Assembly: GCA_900110395.1 (NCBI GenBank)
Contig: FODP01000004.1
Span: forward strand, 1 to 64,000
Source: Rhodospirillales bacterium URHD0017
GTDB lineage: Bacteria > Pseudomonadota > Alphaproteobacteria > Reyranellales > Reyranellaceae
DNA length: 64,000 bases
Direction: 5' to 3'
Shown: in pieces, positions 1 to 7,623 of the stretch
Layout: each line of letters opens with the position of its first letter
How positions within the stretch are numbered: position 1 is the first letter of the stretch
Translations under genes and position numbers: made by a program
Notes under the pieces: generated by a model
Told to the model about the DNA's origin: nothing
What the model saw: only the letters and a program-made list of their open reading frames with translations
The model's database searches: none

Positions 1-97
1 TCGATGAGACGACAGGCAACGGGTCTAGGCTACAACCGGGTCCGGTCGCGAGAGGAAAACTTCGACTACGTATCCGGCCTGCCGAAGCCCCGCCGGG
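1..97. other. flank of the IS element, no supported gene
   Basis: This stretch lies outside the left inverted repeat of the IS256-type element. A short reading frame on the minus strand crosses it and could be the tail of an interrupted gene, but nothing in it is recognisable and the window starts too close to judge. No promoter or RNA gene was seen. Confidence 0.4.
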
Positions 98-1520
98 TCG
101 TGTCCCCGGTGGTGGTGTAGCTCAGTAGAGCAAGGCCGCGAGCGAGCGCGCCCATAGGGTGCGCTGTAGCGAGGGAGCGGCCGTGCGGTGGTCATCGGCG
201 ATCTTCGGATTAGGGTCGGGTTGTGAGGTCCAACCTGCAACCGAGGAACCACCGATGACCGAAGAGATGATGACGCTGCGCTCGCTTGTCGAGAAGACCC
301 CCGATGCCGATATTTTGCGCGAGATGATCGGGTTCGCCGCCGAGCGGCTGATGGAGATCGAAGTAGGGGCGCTGACCGGAGCTGGCCACGGCGAGAAGAG
401 TGCCGCCCGTGTGGCCCAGCGCAACGGCTACCGTGACCGCGACTGGGAGACGCGGGCCGGTACGGTGGAGTTGCGCATTCCCAAGCTGCGCAAGGGCAGC
501 TACTTCCCGGGCTTCCTCGAGCCGCGGCGCATGGCCGAGAAGGCCCTGACGGCGGTGATCCAGGAGGCCTACATCCAGGGCATCTCGACCCGCTCGGTCG
601 ACGATCTGGTCAAGGCCATGGGCATGAGCGGCGTCTCGAAGAGCCAGGTGAGCCGCCTGTGCGAGGAGATCGATGTTCGCGTGAAGGCCTTCCTCGATCG
701 GCCGATCGAGGGCGACTGGCCGTATCTGTGGGTCGACGCGACCTACGTGAAGGTCCGCCAGGCTGGCCGCATCGTGTCCGTCGCCGTCATTGTCGCCGTC
801 GGGGTCAATGCCGATGGCCGGCGCGAAGTGCTCGGCATGGATATCGGTCCGTCCGAAGCCGAGACCTTCTGGACCGGCTTCCTCAGGAAGCTTGCCCGGC
901 GCGGCCTGCGCGGGGTGAAGCTGGTCGTCTCCGACGCTCACGAGGGCATCAAGGCGGCGGTCTCGAAGATCTTCACCGCGACCTGGCAACGCTGCAGGGT
1001 CCACTTCATGCGCAACGCCCTGGCCCATGCCGGCAGGAGCGGACGGCGCGTCGTCTCGGCCTTCATCGCCACCGCCTTTGCCCAGGACGATTCCGAGCAG
1101 GCCCGCGCGCAATGGCGTCGCGTCGCCGATCAGCTCAGGCCCAAGGTCCCCAAGCTCGCCGTCCTGATGGACCAGGCCGAGCCAGACGTGCTGGCCTACA
1201 TGAGCTTCCCCGCTCAGCACCGCGCAAGCTCCACTCGACAAACCCGTTGGAACGTCTCAATGGCGAGATCAAGCGGCGTACCGAGGTCGTCGGCATCTTC
1301 CCAAACGAAGCCGCCATTACCCGGCTCATCGGCGCCATCCTGCTCGAACAGAATGATGAGTGGGCGGTCCAACGTGCCCGCTACGTCACGCTGGAAAGCA
1401 TCGCCCCGGTAAGCGATGATCCCACTGTCAGCTTGCCTGTCATGGCGGGCTGATCGATCCGGCTTGGCCGAAGATCGCCGTCATGACCGACGATGAGTTA
1501 CACCACGCCTCGGGGCACGA
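98..1520 (+). mobile_element. IS256-family insertion sequence, about 1.4 kb
   Basis: Imperfect terminal inverted repeats frame the transposase pseudogene. The left copy (98-124) matches the reverse complement of the right copy (1494-1520) at about 21 of 27 positions without gaps, sharing the outer TCGTG and inner GTGGTGTA. The length and repeat size are normal for IS256. No convincing target-site duplication is visible directly outside the repeats, so the exact ends may be off by a few bases. The only gene inside is broken, so the copy is probably immobile unless a transposase is supplied in trans. Confidence 0.75.
255..1453 (+). pseudogene. IS256-family transposase, frameshifted
   Basis: This is a mutator-type DDE transposase of about 399 codons, read from the ATG at 255 (product starts [14 protein letters not shown]). 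The first two catalytic aspartates are visible at about D161 (WVDATYVK) and D227 (VVSDAHEG). After FPAQHRA near position 1225 the frame is lost. The rest of the family's conserved end ([18 protein letters not shown], containing the catalytic Glu, then EVVGIFPNE) continues in another frame to the TGA at 1451-1453. One missing base, expected in CGC GCC AAG but read here as CGCGCAAG, explains it. The zero-frame product lacks the third catalytic residue and should be inactive. IS256 genes are not known to need programmed frameshifting, so a mutation or a sequencing error is the likely cause. Confidence 0.85.
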
Positions 1521-1545
1521 TCCCAGGAATAGCCGGGCGCACCAC

Positions 1546-1746
1546 TCAAGGTTCTTTCCTCTTAAGCCACTCCATCCTCGCCAAGGTGCTCTTCAACAAA
1601 TCTTCGAGGGCGGTTATCTGCATCGCCCTTTCCCTGGAATTGGCCAGCAGACCCAAGCGCGCTTTCTTAAGCAGATTTCGTATGTCGTCCGCCTCGGCTT
1701 CCAGGCGCGCAAGCCGTTGAGGAATGGTGCCTTCCTCATCATCCAT
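1546..1746 (-). CDS. small coiled-coil hypothetical protein
   Basis: A 66-residue reading frame predicts a soluble, charged, almost entirely helical protein. It has heptad-like spacing of Leu/Ile from about residue 10 to 60 (RLARLEAEADDIRNLLKKA, then ITALEDLLKSTLARMEWL), which looks like a short coiled coil that could self-associate. There is no signal peptide, Cys or His cluster, or family I can name. No strong Shine-Dalgarno precedes the ATG. It sits between the IS and the glycosyltransferase, on the opposite strand. The composition looks like protein rather than antisense noise, but the gene could still be spurious. Confidence 0.4.
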   Translation of the reverse strand: MDDEEGTIPQRLARLEAEADDIRNLLKKARLGLLANSRERAMQITALEDLLKSTLARMEWLKRKEP

Positions 1747-1958
1747 GTGAGCTGAACGTTAGTCCGGCATCCCGGGTTACTTATTAGGGGCAGCGCGGGT
1801 CTGCCGCGCAGTCAGCGAACATGCCGACCCTATTGGGGTAAGCCATATGCCAAGGCTTTCACAGCCCCAATGAAAGCTTCATGTAAGCGCATTCAGATAG
1901 CAAGATGATCGGGGCGCAACAGAGGGTTGCTCGCTAAACGCGACGCAGCAGCAAGAGA
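1747..1958. other. intergenic, upstream of the glycosyltransferase
   Basis: The stretch is less GC-rich than its surroundings and probably carries the promoter of the polysaccharide gene pair. No clear -35/-10 pair, operator or terminator could be assigned. Confidence 0.35.
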
Positions 1959-2948
1959 ATGACCCTAACGCGCAGAGTCTCGGTTATCGTTCCGACCTTC
2001 GATCGATTGGCGATGTTGCGCGAGGCTCTCGCCTGCATTCGAGACGTCGAGGGCTCGGGCATCCAGGCCGACTTCGAGATCTTGGTTGGCGACAATGGCC
2101 TGAAGGAAAAGACGCAGCTCCTCTGTTTGGAATACGGCGCGATCTACGTGCCTGCTCATGTCCGGGGCCCGTCCTCCGCGCGCAACGCCGCGATGGGTGC
2201 GGCAAGCGGCGACTTCCTTGCCTTTTTGGACGATGACGACGCCTGGGTGCGTGGACACATCGAGCCGCACCTCGCGTATCTGGACGCGCATCCCGAGCAC
2301 GACGCCGTCTTCGGCCAAGCCATCTACACCGATCCCGATCTTAACCCGGTCAGCGCCCCTTGGCCGGCGGCCCCGGGCAGCGGGGACGACCTGATGCGCA
2401 ATATGCTCAGCGGCGTTTTCGCGCAGATTGGCACCGTCGTCGCGCGCCGGTCCGTGATCGATAGCATCGGCTATTTCGATACCCGGGACATGGGCGCAGA
2501 GGACGTGGATTGGCTACTGCGGCTCGCCACGAAGAAAAAGCTCGGCTTCGTAGCAACGCCCTGCGTCTTGTTCCGCGGCCGGGCGCCCACGGACGCTCAA
2601 GAACGCCTGCGCATTCGCTTCGCGCGCCAAGTCTTCCTGAGGCACGCCCTGCCGAATGCATTGCGGCTCTGGAAGTCGCCGTTCGACATGATGCGCTCCT
2701 ATCACAAGCAGCTTTTTCATTTTTATCAGCACTTTACGCAAAAGGCGATCCGATGCGCGGAGAATGGGTCACCGGGCGACGTCGTCGAGGCGCTCAAGGT
2801 TCCCGCTCTCTACCTGCCCCTCCTTCTCGCGTCCGAGTTCGTTCAGCCACGGCCGCTTCGCACGGCGTTGCTCGCGGCCGGTCGTCGCTGGCTCAATGGC
2901 GGCGCCGGCTCACCTGGATGGATCGTACGCTGGCGAAGTGATCGATGA
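1959..2948 (+). CDS. family 2 glycosyltransferase
   Basis: A 329-residue GT-A fold glycosyltransferase. The N-terminus has the family's opening strand VSVIVPTFDR and the nucleotide-sugar region (EILVGDNG). Near residue 95 comes the metal-binding acidic motif AFLDDDDAWV. A later MGAEDVDWLLRLA segment matches the ED acceptor/base motif of GT2 enzymes. It presumably transfers a sugar from a nucleotide donor onto a cell-surface glycan at the inner membrane face; donor and acceptor cannot be read from sequence. The flippase gene lies 124 bp downstream on the same strand, which supports a role in surface polysaccharide or O-antigen-like assembly. The start ATG has only a weak purine stretch ahead of it. 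Confidence 0.85.
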   Translation: MTLTRRVSVIVPTFDRLAMLREALACIRDVEGSGIQADFEILVGDNGLKEKTQLLCLEYGAIYVPAHVRGPSSARNAAMGAASGDFLAFLDDDDAWVRGHIEPHLAYLDAHPEHDAVFGQAIYTDPDLNPVSAPWPAAPGSGDDLMRNMLSGVFAQIGTVVARRSVIDSIGYFDTRDMGAEDVDWLLRLATKKKLGFVATPCVLFRGRAPTDAQERLRIRFARQVFLRHALPNALRLWKSPFDMMRSYHKQLFHFYQHFTQKAIRCAENGSPGDVVEALKVPALYLPLLLASEFVQPRPLRTALLAAGRRWLNGGAGSPGWIVRWRSDR

Positions 2949-3072
2949 AGCGGACTACGGGACGGAGGCGCGAGCATCGAGTGCATAAGGGGATCTTGAG
3001 CGAGTTGCCCCAAGTTGCTCGACTGCAACCGATCGACAAGAATCTGCCGGCTGCACGCGCCGGAGGCCGGTG

Positions 3073-4536
3073 ATGAGCAGCAGCATTCGCCGTTCAATCG
3101 CCTTCTCGGTCGCGGATCGTTACGCTTCCATCGCCATCGGCTTCGTCACGACGATCATCCTTTCGCGCCTTCTCACGCCGAAGGATTTCGGGATTTTCTC
3201 CATTGCGATGTCGTTCGTCGTCTTGGCGGACATCTTCCGCGACTTCGGCACCGGTAACTACCTCGTTCAAGTCAAGCAGCTCACCGACCAGCAACTGCGG
3301 ACGGCGTTTACCACTTTCCTCGCCACCTCGGCACTCGGCGGGCTGGTGCTGCTTCTGGGAGCGCCGGTCCTGGTCGCTTTCTACGGCGATGCGTTGTTCT
3401 GGCAACTCATGCCGATCTTCGCCTTCAATCTGATGCTTGGCCCTTTCTCGGTCCCCGGCATGAGCCTCCTGCGGCGGAACCTCGGCTTCGATACGCTGGC
3501 GGGCATCAACCTGCTGGGAATTGCGGTGAACTTCGTCGTCGTCGTGGTGCTGGCCTGGCGCGGGCATGGAGTGATGAGCCTGGCCTGGGCGACCCTTGCG
3601 GCAAGCGTCGTCCGTGTCGGTACGGTCTGGATTGTGCATCCCTGCTTCACGGCGTTCCGCATCTCCCTGCGCGGTTGGAAAGCTCCGTTCGAGTTCGGCA
3701 TCGTCAGCACGGCCACCTCGATCCTTAACGTCTCCTGCGAGTACCTGCCACAGCTCATCATAGGGAGGAGCCTCGGCCTGGCCGCCGCCGGCCTTTTCGG
3801 GCGCGCCACGTCGGTCTGCCAGCTACCGGACCGGCTGGTGATCGGCGCGCTCAGCCCCGTTCTCCTCCCTGCGCTGTCGCGGCAGACCCAGGCCGGCGTC
3901 CATCTGAAGCCCGCTTACCTTGTCGCCCTCTCCCACATGTCGGCCTTGCAATGGCCGATCCTGCTGTGCCTCGCTCTGCTCGCGGAGCCTGCGGTGCTTA
4001 TCCTGTATGGGGATCAGTGGAAAGAGGTCGCCCCCCTGGTCCGCATCATGGCGCTCGCCGCGCTCGTGATGTTTCCCGCCTTCATGACCTACCCGACCGT
4101 AGTCGCGCTTGGCGGTGTCCGGGACATGCTCTGGATGAGCCTGCTATCGCAGCCGCTATCCGTGTTTCTGATTTTTCTGGCATCGCCCTTCGGCCTGGAA
4201 GCGATTGCCGCGACACAGGTCATCAGCGCACCCGTCCATATATTCATCGCTATCAAATTTATCGGGCGGCGGATCGGCGTCTCCTGGGCCGAGATTGCGC
4301 GGGCGGTTGGACGCAGCGCCGTCGTCGCACTTTGCTCTGCTGCCGTGCCGGCACTGGTTGTGGTGCTCCAGGGCGGCTTCAGCTTTGGCATGTCATACAC
4401 GACCCTCGCCTACGTCCTGGCTGGCGCTGCTGCGGGGTGGCTGGTGGGCCTCATTCTGTCGGGACACCCGTTGCTGGACGAATTGGCGAACGGGATGAAG
4501 CTCGTCAGCCGCCGCCTCCGCCGGTCCGCCTTCTAG
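3073..4536 (+). CDS. Wzx/PST-type oligosaccharide flippase
   Basis: About 487 residues of mostly hydrophobic sequence with roughly 12-14 membrane spans, as in the MOP superfamily of polysaccharide flippases. The N-terminus (SVADRYASIAIGFVTTIILSR followed by LLTPKDFGIFSIA) is typical of the PST group that moves lipid-linked oligosaccharides across the inner membrane. The ATG at 3073 is preferred over the overlapping GTG at 3070 because GGAGG at 3062-3066 is then 6 nt away. It likely works with the upstream GT2 enzyme. The stop codon coincides almost exactly with the point where a truncated transposase fragment on the other strand ends, so the gene lies at a rearrangement junction; its length is nevertheless normal. 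Confidence 0.85.
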   Translation: MSSSIRRSIAFSVADRYASIAIGFVTTIILSRLLTPKDFGIFSIAMSFVVLADIFRDFGTGNYLVQVKQLTDQQLRTAFTTFLATSALGGLVLLLGAPVLVAFYGDALFWQLMPIFAFNLMLGPFSVPGMSLLRRNLGFDTLAGINLLGIAVNFVVVVVLAWRGHGVMSLAWATLAASVVRVGTVWIVHPCFTAFRISLRGWKAPFEFGIVSTATSILNVSCEYLPQLIIGRSLGLAAAGLFGRATSVCQLPDRLVIGALSPVLLPALSRQTQAGVHLKPAYLVALSHMSALQWPILLCLALLAEPAVLILYGDQWKEVAPLVRIMALAALVMFPAFMTYPTVVALGGVRDMLWMSLLSQPLSVFLIFLASPFGLEAIAATQVISAPVHIFIAIKFIGRRIGVSWAEIARAVGRSAVVALCSAAVPALVVVLQGGFSFGMSYTTLAYVLAGAAAGWLVGLILSGHPLLDELANGMKLVSRRLRRSAF

Positions 4537-4758
4537 GATTGTCTCCGGCCGGGCTACCGTGGCGACGTCGGCGAGAACCCTGCGACCCAGGCGATGACCG
4601 ATCTCGCCGAGCGCGCCTCGCTCGGCGTCTGTCAGCTTCAGCCGGCCCGTCAGCTGGGCCTTGATGGTGCGGTTTTCGGCGGCCAGATACTCGTTCCGAG
4701 CCAGCAGCTCCTGGTCCACCGTTCCGGTCGCGTAGGCCAGCATGCGCGCCCAATCCAT
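4534..4758 (-). pseudogene. truncated transposase (integrase-core IS), N-terminal fragment
   Basis: The first 75 codons (MDWARMLAYATGTVDQELLA, then NRTIKAQLTGRLKLTDAERG, then GHRLGRRVLADVATVARPETIL) match the N-terminus of a family of helix-turn-helix/integrase-core transposases that I recognise from rhizobial and other alphaproteobacterial IS elements. The start is intact, with AGAGGAGG about 5 nt ahead of the ATG. Homology stops at the flippase stop codon, so the catalytic DDE domain is missing. The remnant cannot act as a transposase. Confidence 0.7.
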
Positions 4759-4853
4759 AACTGCCTCCTCTGCCGAACTTCGGCGCCAGCATCATGGACG
4801 GACCACAAACAATTGCACTGAGGCACCCCGGAAACTGCCACGGACATCGCCGA

Positions 4854-4982
4854 TCACAGGGCTGCTTTCTCAGCCGCTTCAGTTTTTTGACCCAACGAGA
4901 GGCCGTTACCATCGGCGACCAGACGTTCGGACTTGCCCTTGCCGGGCTTCAACGTGCGCAGTCGAGTATCTGTCAGAGCCAT
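4854..4982 (-). pseudogene. truncated tyrosine integrase, N-terminal arm only
   Basis: A 42-codon frame starting MALTDTRLRTLKPGKGKSER, then LVADGNGLSL, has the look of the DUF4102 N-terminal domain of P4-type phage/island integrases, which open with a lysine-rich stretch and then DGxGL. It breaks off at a TGA a few bases before sequence that leads into the neighbouring transposase fragment. The simplest reading is that the IS inserted into the integrase gene after about codon 30-40. The catalytic R-H-R-Y domain is absent. This marks an old integrative element. Confidence 0.6.
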
Positions 4983-5003
4983 CGCACCAAGCCTATAGCA
5001 GAG

Positions 5004-5025
5004 TTTGGGTAACCTTTGGGTAACC
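5004..5025. repeat. tandem 11-bp direct repeat
   Basis: TTTGGGTAACC occurs twice without a gap (5004-5014 and 5015-5025), 22 bp upstream of the start of the truncated integrase. Direct repeats in this position are often arm-type integrase or excisionase binding sites; that role is an inference. Confidence 0.5.
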
Positions 5026-5169
5026 CTTCGCTGTGGCTGTGGGCAAAGGCTCGCGGACAGGCAAGGACGACGGGTCCAATTGAATCGGCACTTCCTGTTC
5101 GTGGACGGTCAGCCACGGACAGACAGTGCATCACAGGGCAAGATGTAACCCTTCCGCCCCACAACACGG

Positions 5170-5205
5170 AAGGCGCCGCCCGGTCGGGTCGGCGCCTTTC
5201 TTTTG
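5170..5205 (+). terminator. rho-independent terminator
   Basis: A perfect 9-bp stem (AAGGCGCCG at 5170-5178 with CGGCGCCTT at 5190-5198), with a further CCC/GGG pairing inside, is followed by TTTCTTTT. The T tract is on the plus strand. No intact plus-strand gene lies directly upstream, so it is probably left over from a deleted gene. Confidence 0.65.
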
Positions 5206-5212
5206 TCTCGCG

Positions 5213-5275
5213 TCAGTTGCGCCGCGATTTCATCTCGCCCATCGCCTTGACGAAGGCGTCCGGCCCGATGGCCGA
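5213..5275 (-). pseudogene. duplicated 3' end of a DUF4239-like gene
   Basis: Read on the minus strand this encodes AIGPDAFVKAMGEMKSRRN and a TGA. The intact gene at 6153-6935 ends AIGPDAFVKAMSEMKARRN. The two DNA segments (5213-5275 and 6153-6215) align without gaps at an offset of exactly 940 bp. They differ at only a handful of positions, some of them silent, and share a 24-nt identical core. Upstream of this segment the similarity stops. It is either the remains of a tandem paralogue or the displaced gene end left by an element that integrated at the 3' end of the DUF4239 gene. Confidence 0.7.
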
Positions 5276-5289
5276 GCCGGCATTGGTGA

Positions 5290-5428
5290 CAGCGCCCAGC
5301 TTGAGCAGGCCGTGCGTGATGCGATGGCGGCAGGCCTGGTTGATCTCCAGGTCGACAGCGACCTTGTCATCCCGACGGATGAGGGGACGCGGGTTGCGGC
5401 CCTGCCGCTGCCGGCGACGCGGCGCTAG
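5290..5428 (+). pseudogene. possible C-terminal gene fragment, winged-helix-like
   Basis: The plus-strand frame ends with SAQLEQAVRDAMAAGLVDLQ, then VDSDLVIPTDEGTRVAAL and a stop. A helix, then AxGLV, a short hairpin and a PTDEGTRVAAL end resembles the wing and last helix of winged-helix DNA-binding domains. Nothing upstream continues it in frame; the preceding sequence is the duplicated DUF4239 gene end. It is most likely a severed gene tail but could be fortuitous. Confidence 0.35.
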
Positions 5429-5534
5429 AAGTCATTGCAGGAAAGTGTCGGCCCGACATGGCGGCATGTCGTGATGCCCAGCGGCGCCGCCGCCGGCCGG
5501 TAAAGGGACGCCGCCGCCTACGAGAGAACTGCGA

Positions 5535-6077
5535 TTAATACATAGCGGGGAGAGCAATGCTTTTCTCCCCGTCCAAATCGCCCCAATACGGCGCCGTTGG
5601 TAGGTAAACCAGAATGCGATCTACGTCCGCCGGGTGAAGGTACGGCATCTTACCCAACATTGTGTTGGTGCTAGTGGTCGGGCCCAGTAATCCGTTCACC
5701 ACGGCTCGAATCAACAGGTGTTCCGCTGTCCCCATGCCGCCTGTTAGGAGGGGAAGGGGATAGGGCGTATACCCTGCCCTACTTTTACCTAGACCCACAC
5801 CGAACATGGGAGTGCAGCATGCACATAAAACGTTGTCCGCGTAGGCTTTTGCAATTCCCATACAATGGAACGCTTCCGTTCGTTCCCCCCATCGGTGGTA
5901 CGGGTTTTTTGCGTAGCCTACATACGTTTGGTGCGTGTTCGAGTTGTGAATGATGTATATCGCCGGCGCGCCAGGGGGTGCCGGATTTATCGAAGGTTCC
6001 GTGTCGGTGCCGCACGCAGGCGCCATCGTCCAGTGAGTGCCATGTGGTGGCCTAAACGAAAATGCAAGATTTGGCAT
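5535..6077 (-). CDS. orphan GIY-YIG domain protein
   Basis: A 180-residue protein with a single GIY-YIG-like domain at about residues 38-130. The hallmark positions are present: Y41 in AIYIIHN, Y52-V53-G54 in TYVGYAKN, R62 in PYHRWGER, E119 in MGTAEHLLIRAVVN and N128 at the end of that helix. Family members hydrolyse DNA phosphodiesters with these Tyr/Arg/Glu residues, so nuclease activity is plausible. No additional DNA-binding domain, signal peptide or membrane span is visible. A second possible start is M18 (position 6026). Base composition is noticeably less GC-rich than the flanks, and the gene lies between two copies of a neighbouring gene's 3' end, beside integrase and IS debris. All of this points to horizontal acquisition. 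It could serve a mobile element, a defence role or repair; sequence alone does not decide. Confidence 0.65.
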   Translation of the reverse strand: MPNLAFSFRPPHGTHWTMAPACGTDTEPSINPAPPGAPAIYIIHNSNTHQTYVGYAKNPYHRWGERTEAFHCMGIAKAYADNVLCACCTPMFGVGLGKSRAGYTPYPLPLLTGGMGTAEHLLIRAVVNGLLGPTTSTNTMLGKMPYLHPADVDRILVYLPTAPYWGDLDGEKSIALPAMY

Positions 6078-6152
6078 GATATTGGGCCCCCGCCCGCCAG
6101 GAAGCGTTTACCGTAGCGCAGGCACCGTGCATGGTCAAAGCCAGCTCTCGCA

Positions 6153-6935
6153 TTAGTTGCGGCGCGCCTTCATCTCGCTCATCGCCTTGACGAAGGCGTC
6201 CGGGCCGATGGCCGACTCGCCGTGGAACGGATGGTCGGTGATGAACAGGATGCCGATGAAGGCGCCCAGCACCGACATCTGGGTGGCGAGCGCGAGGTTG
6301 CGGAAGGGCGTGCGCTCGATGACACAGCTGGCCAGCACCAGCACGCCCATGGCGAAGATCACCACGCCCCAATAGATGCTGGGCAGCGCGATGTGCACTG
6401 CCTCGAGCTGAAGCGAGCGCGCTTCCATGATCTGGTCGATCGACTTCATCATCTCGGTATAGAGCGTCGCCTGGCGGGCATTCGTGGGATTGACGGCGGT
6501 GATGGCCCGCGCCACGGGAGCGAAGGCCTGCATCGTGGCCTCGTGCTCCTTGTCATGGTGCATGGCTTCCCATTCCAGCGTCGCCACCAAGTTGGCGTAC
6601 GTCATCAGGTCCGGCCGGATCGCGGCGACCGACGGCTCGCCATAGCGCGTCAGGATGCGATCGAGGTTGTTGATGTGCGCCGCTTCGGCCGCCACCAGGG
6701 CATCGACGTGACGGACGTTCGCCTGCGCCTGGGCGAGCGTGAAGGCGAGCGCAAAGCCCGACATGACGAACAACGTACCCTGGATGCGCATGACGAATTC
6801 GGTGTTCTCGGGCGTCGGCGCCACGATCGGCAGGGATCGCATGATGAGCGGGATGACGACGATCAGGCCGGCCATCAGCACCGCGAATCCGATGACGATG
6901 ACGGCGTCCGGCAACGAGTTGAGCCAATCGAGCAT
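6153..6935 (-). CDS. DUF4239-like (bestrophin-like) membrane protein
   Basis: 260 residues beginning MLDWLNSLPDAVIVIGFAVL. Two N-terminal membrane spans (about 10-32 and 48-68) enclose a polar turn. A long soluble helical region of about 110 residues follows, then two C-terminal spans (about 185-205 and 217-237) and a basic tail. This 2+2 arrangement is that of the DUF4239 family, distantly related to bestrophin-like channels, whose function is unknown. The ATG at 6935 is chosen because upstream codons would add a polar tail ahead of the first span. The last 20 codons are duplicated 940 bp further along, past the GIY-YIG gene. Confidence 0.7.
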   Translation of the reverse strand: MLDWLNSLPDAVIVIGFAVLMAGLIVVIPLIMRSLPIVAPTPENTEFVMRIQGTLFVMSGFALAFTLAQAQANVRHVDALVAAEAAHINNLDRILTRYGEPSVAAIRPDLMTYANLVATLEWEAMHHDKEHEATMQAFAPVARAITAVNPTNARQATLYTEMMKSIDQIMEARSLQLEAVHIALPSIYWGVVIFAMGVLVLASCVIERTPFRNLALATQMSVLGAFIGILFITDHPFHGESAIGPDAFVKAMSEMKARRN

Positions 6936-7306
6936 GGCGAAGCCTTTGCGATCCCAAAGTGAAGCCACCGGCGGCGAACCCTGGGTTGCGGGTGCACCAC
7001 CGCAGGAACTTGCGGTGAGACGACATGCTTCGCCGGCGCCCAATCACCATCGCGATCGACACCAGCGTCGAGTGGGATGGAAGACTCCCGAAGTGCCCCC
7101 GCGAAAAACCTAACGCGCGCCGGCTGAGCGATCAATTGACCGGCGACGCAAAGAGGTCTCGGTGCACACGCGCTGCACTGCAGATTTCACCAGCGCCACT
7201 TCGAGACCTGATGTCTCGCGTCTGCTGGCTCCGCATCGTGATCGGCGAATCGCCCCACGATCATCGGGCCCGCCGCAACAACGTGGCGGGCCGTTTTCGT
7301 CGAGCT
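6936..7306. other. intergenic, one terminator seen
   Basis: No coding frame here has protein-like composition or family resemblance. Apart from the hairpin at 7267-7297, nothing could be assigned. Confidence 0.45.
7267..7297 (+). terminator. rho-independent terminator
   Basis: An 8-bp perfect stem (GGCCCGCC at 7267-7274 with GGCGGGCC at 7285-7292) is followed by GTTTT on the plus strand. The plus-strand gene it would serve is not evident. Confidence 0.55.
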
Positions 7307-7474
7307 CTAGTGCCGACGTGCCACTGCCCGACGACGCATCGAGGAACACCGCGGTGCGGCGACGAGGTAGAGCTGGAGCGAACGGCTGTGGATCGGCAGC
7401 CACTCCTGCCCGGCAAATTGTTCATCCAGGTAGGCTGCGGTGATCTGGCCGCGGCTGCTGCGAACGACGAACAT
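7307..7474 (-). CDS. possible small hypothetical protein
   Basis: A 55-residue frame begins MFVVRSSRGQITAAYLDEQF with AAGGGG about 6 nt ahead of the ATG. The first 40 residues alternate hydrophobic and charged residues in a protein-like way; the end is a basic tail (SSMRRRAVARRH). I do not recognise a family and the terminator at 7267-7297 reads the other way. Weak call. Confidence 0.3.
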   Translation of the reverse strand: MFVVRSSRGQITAAYLDEQFAGQEWLPIHSRSLQLYLVAAPRCSSMRRRAVARRH

Positions 7475-7623
7475 CTCAATCCCCTTTCGCGCTACAAATG
7501 GACGATAGCGCGAGCGATACCGTGGACCGTTCTTGGCTTTGCAAATGTGACTTACCGCACACCGACTTGGGCAACATTGTGTCCATGGTTGACTGTCGAT
7601 AGCTGTCGCCTCAGGAAGAACCA

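Noticed and set aside
25..252. A minus-strand frame running from the IS left end to the window edge
   Set aside because: Too short and without recognisable content to call a truncated gene; kept only as a remark for the first 97 bases.
1483..1755. A plus-strand frame after the IS
   Set aside because: The opposite strand carries the coiled-coil frame with more protein-like composition; the plus frame lacks a ribosome site and family features.
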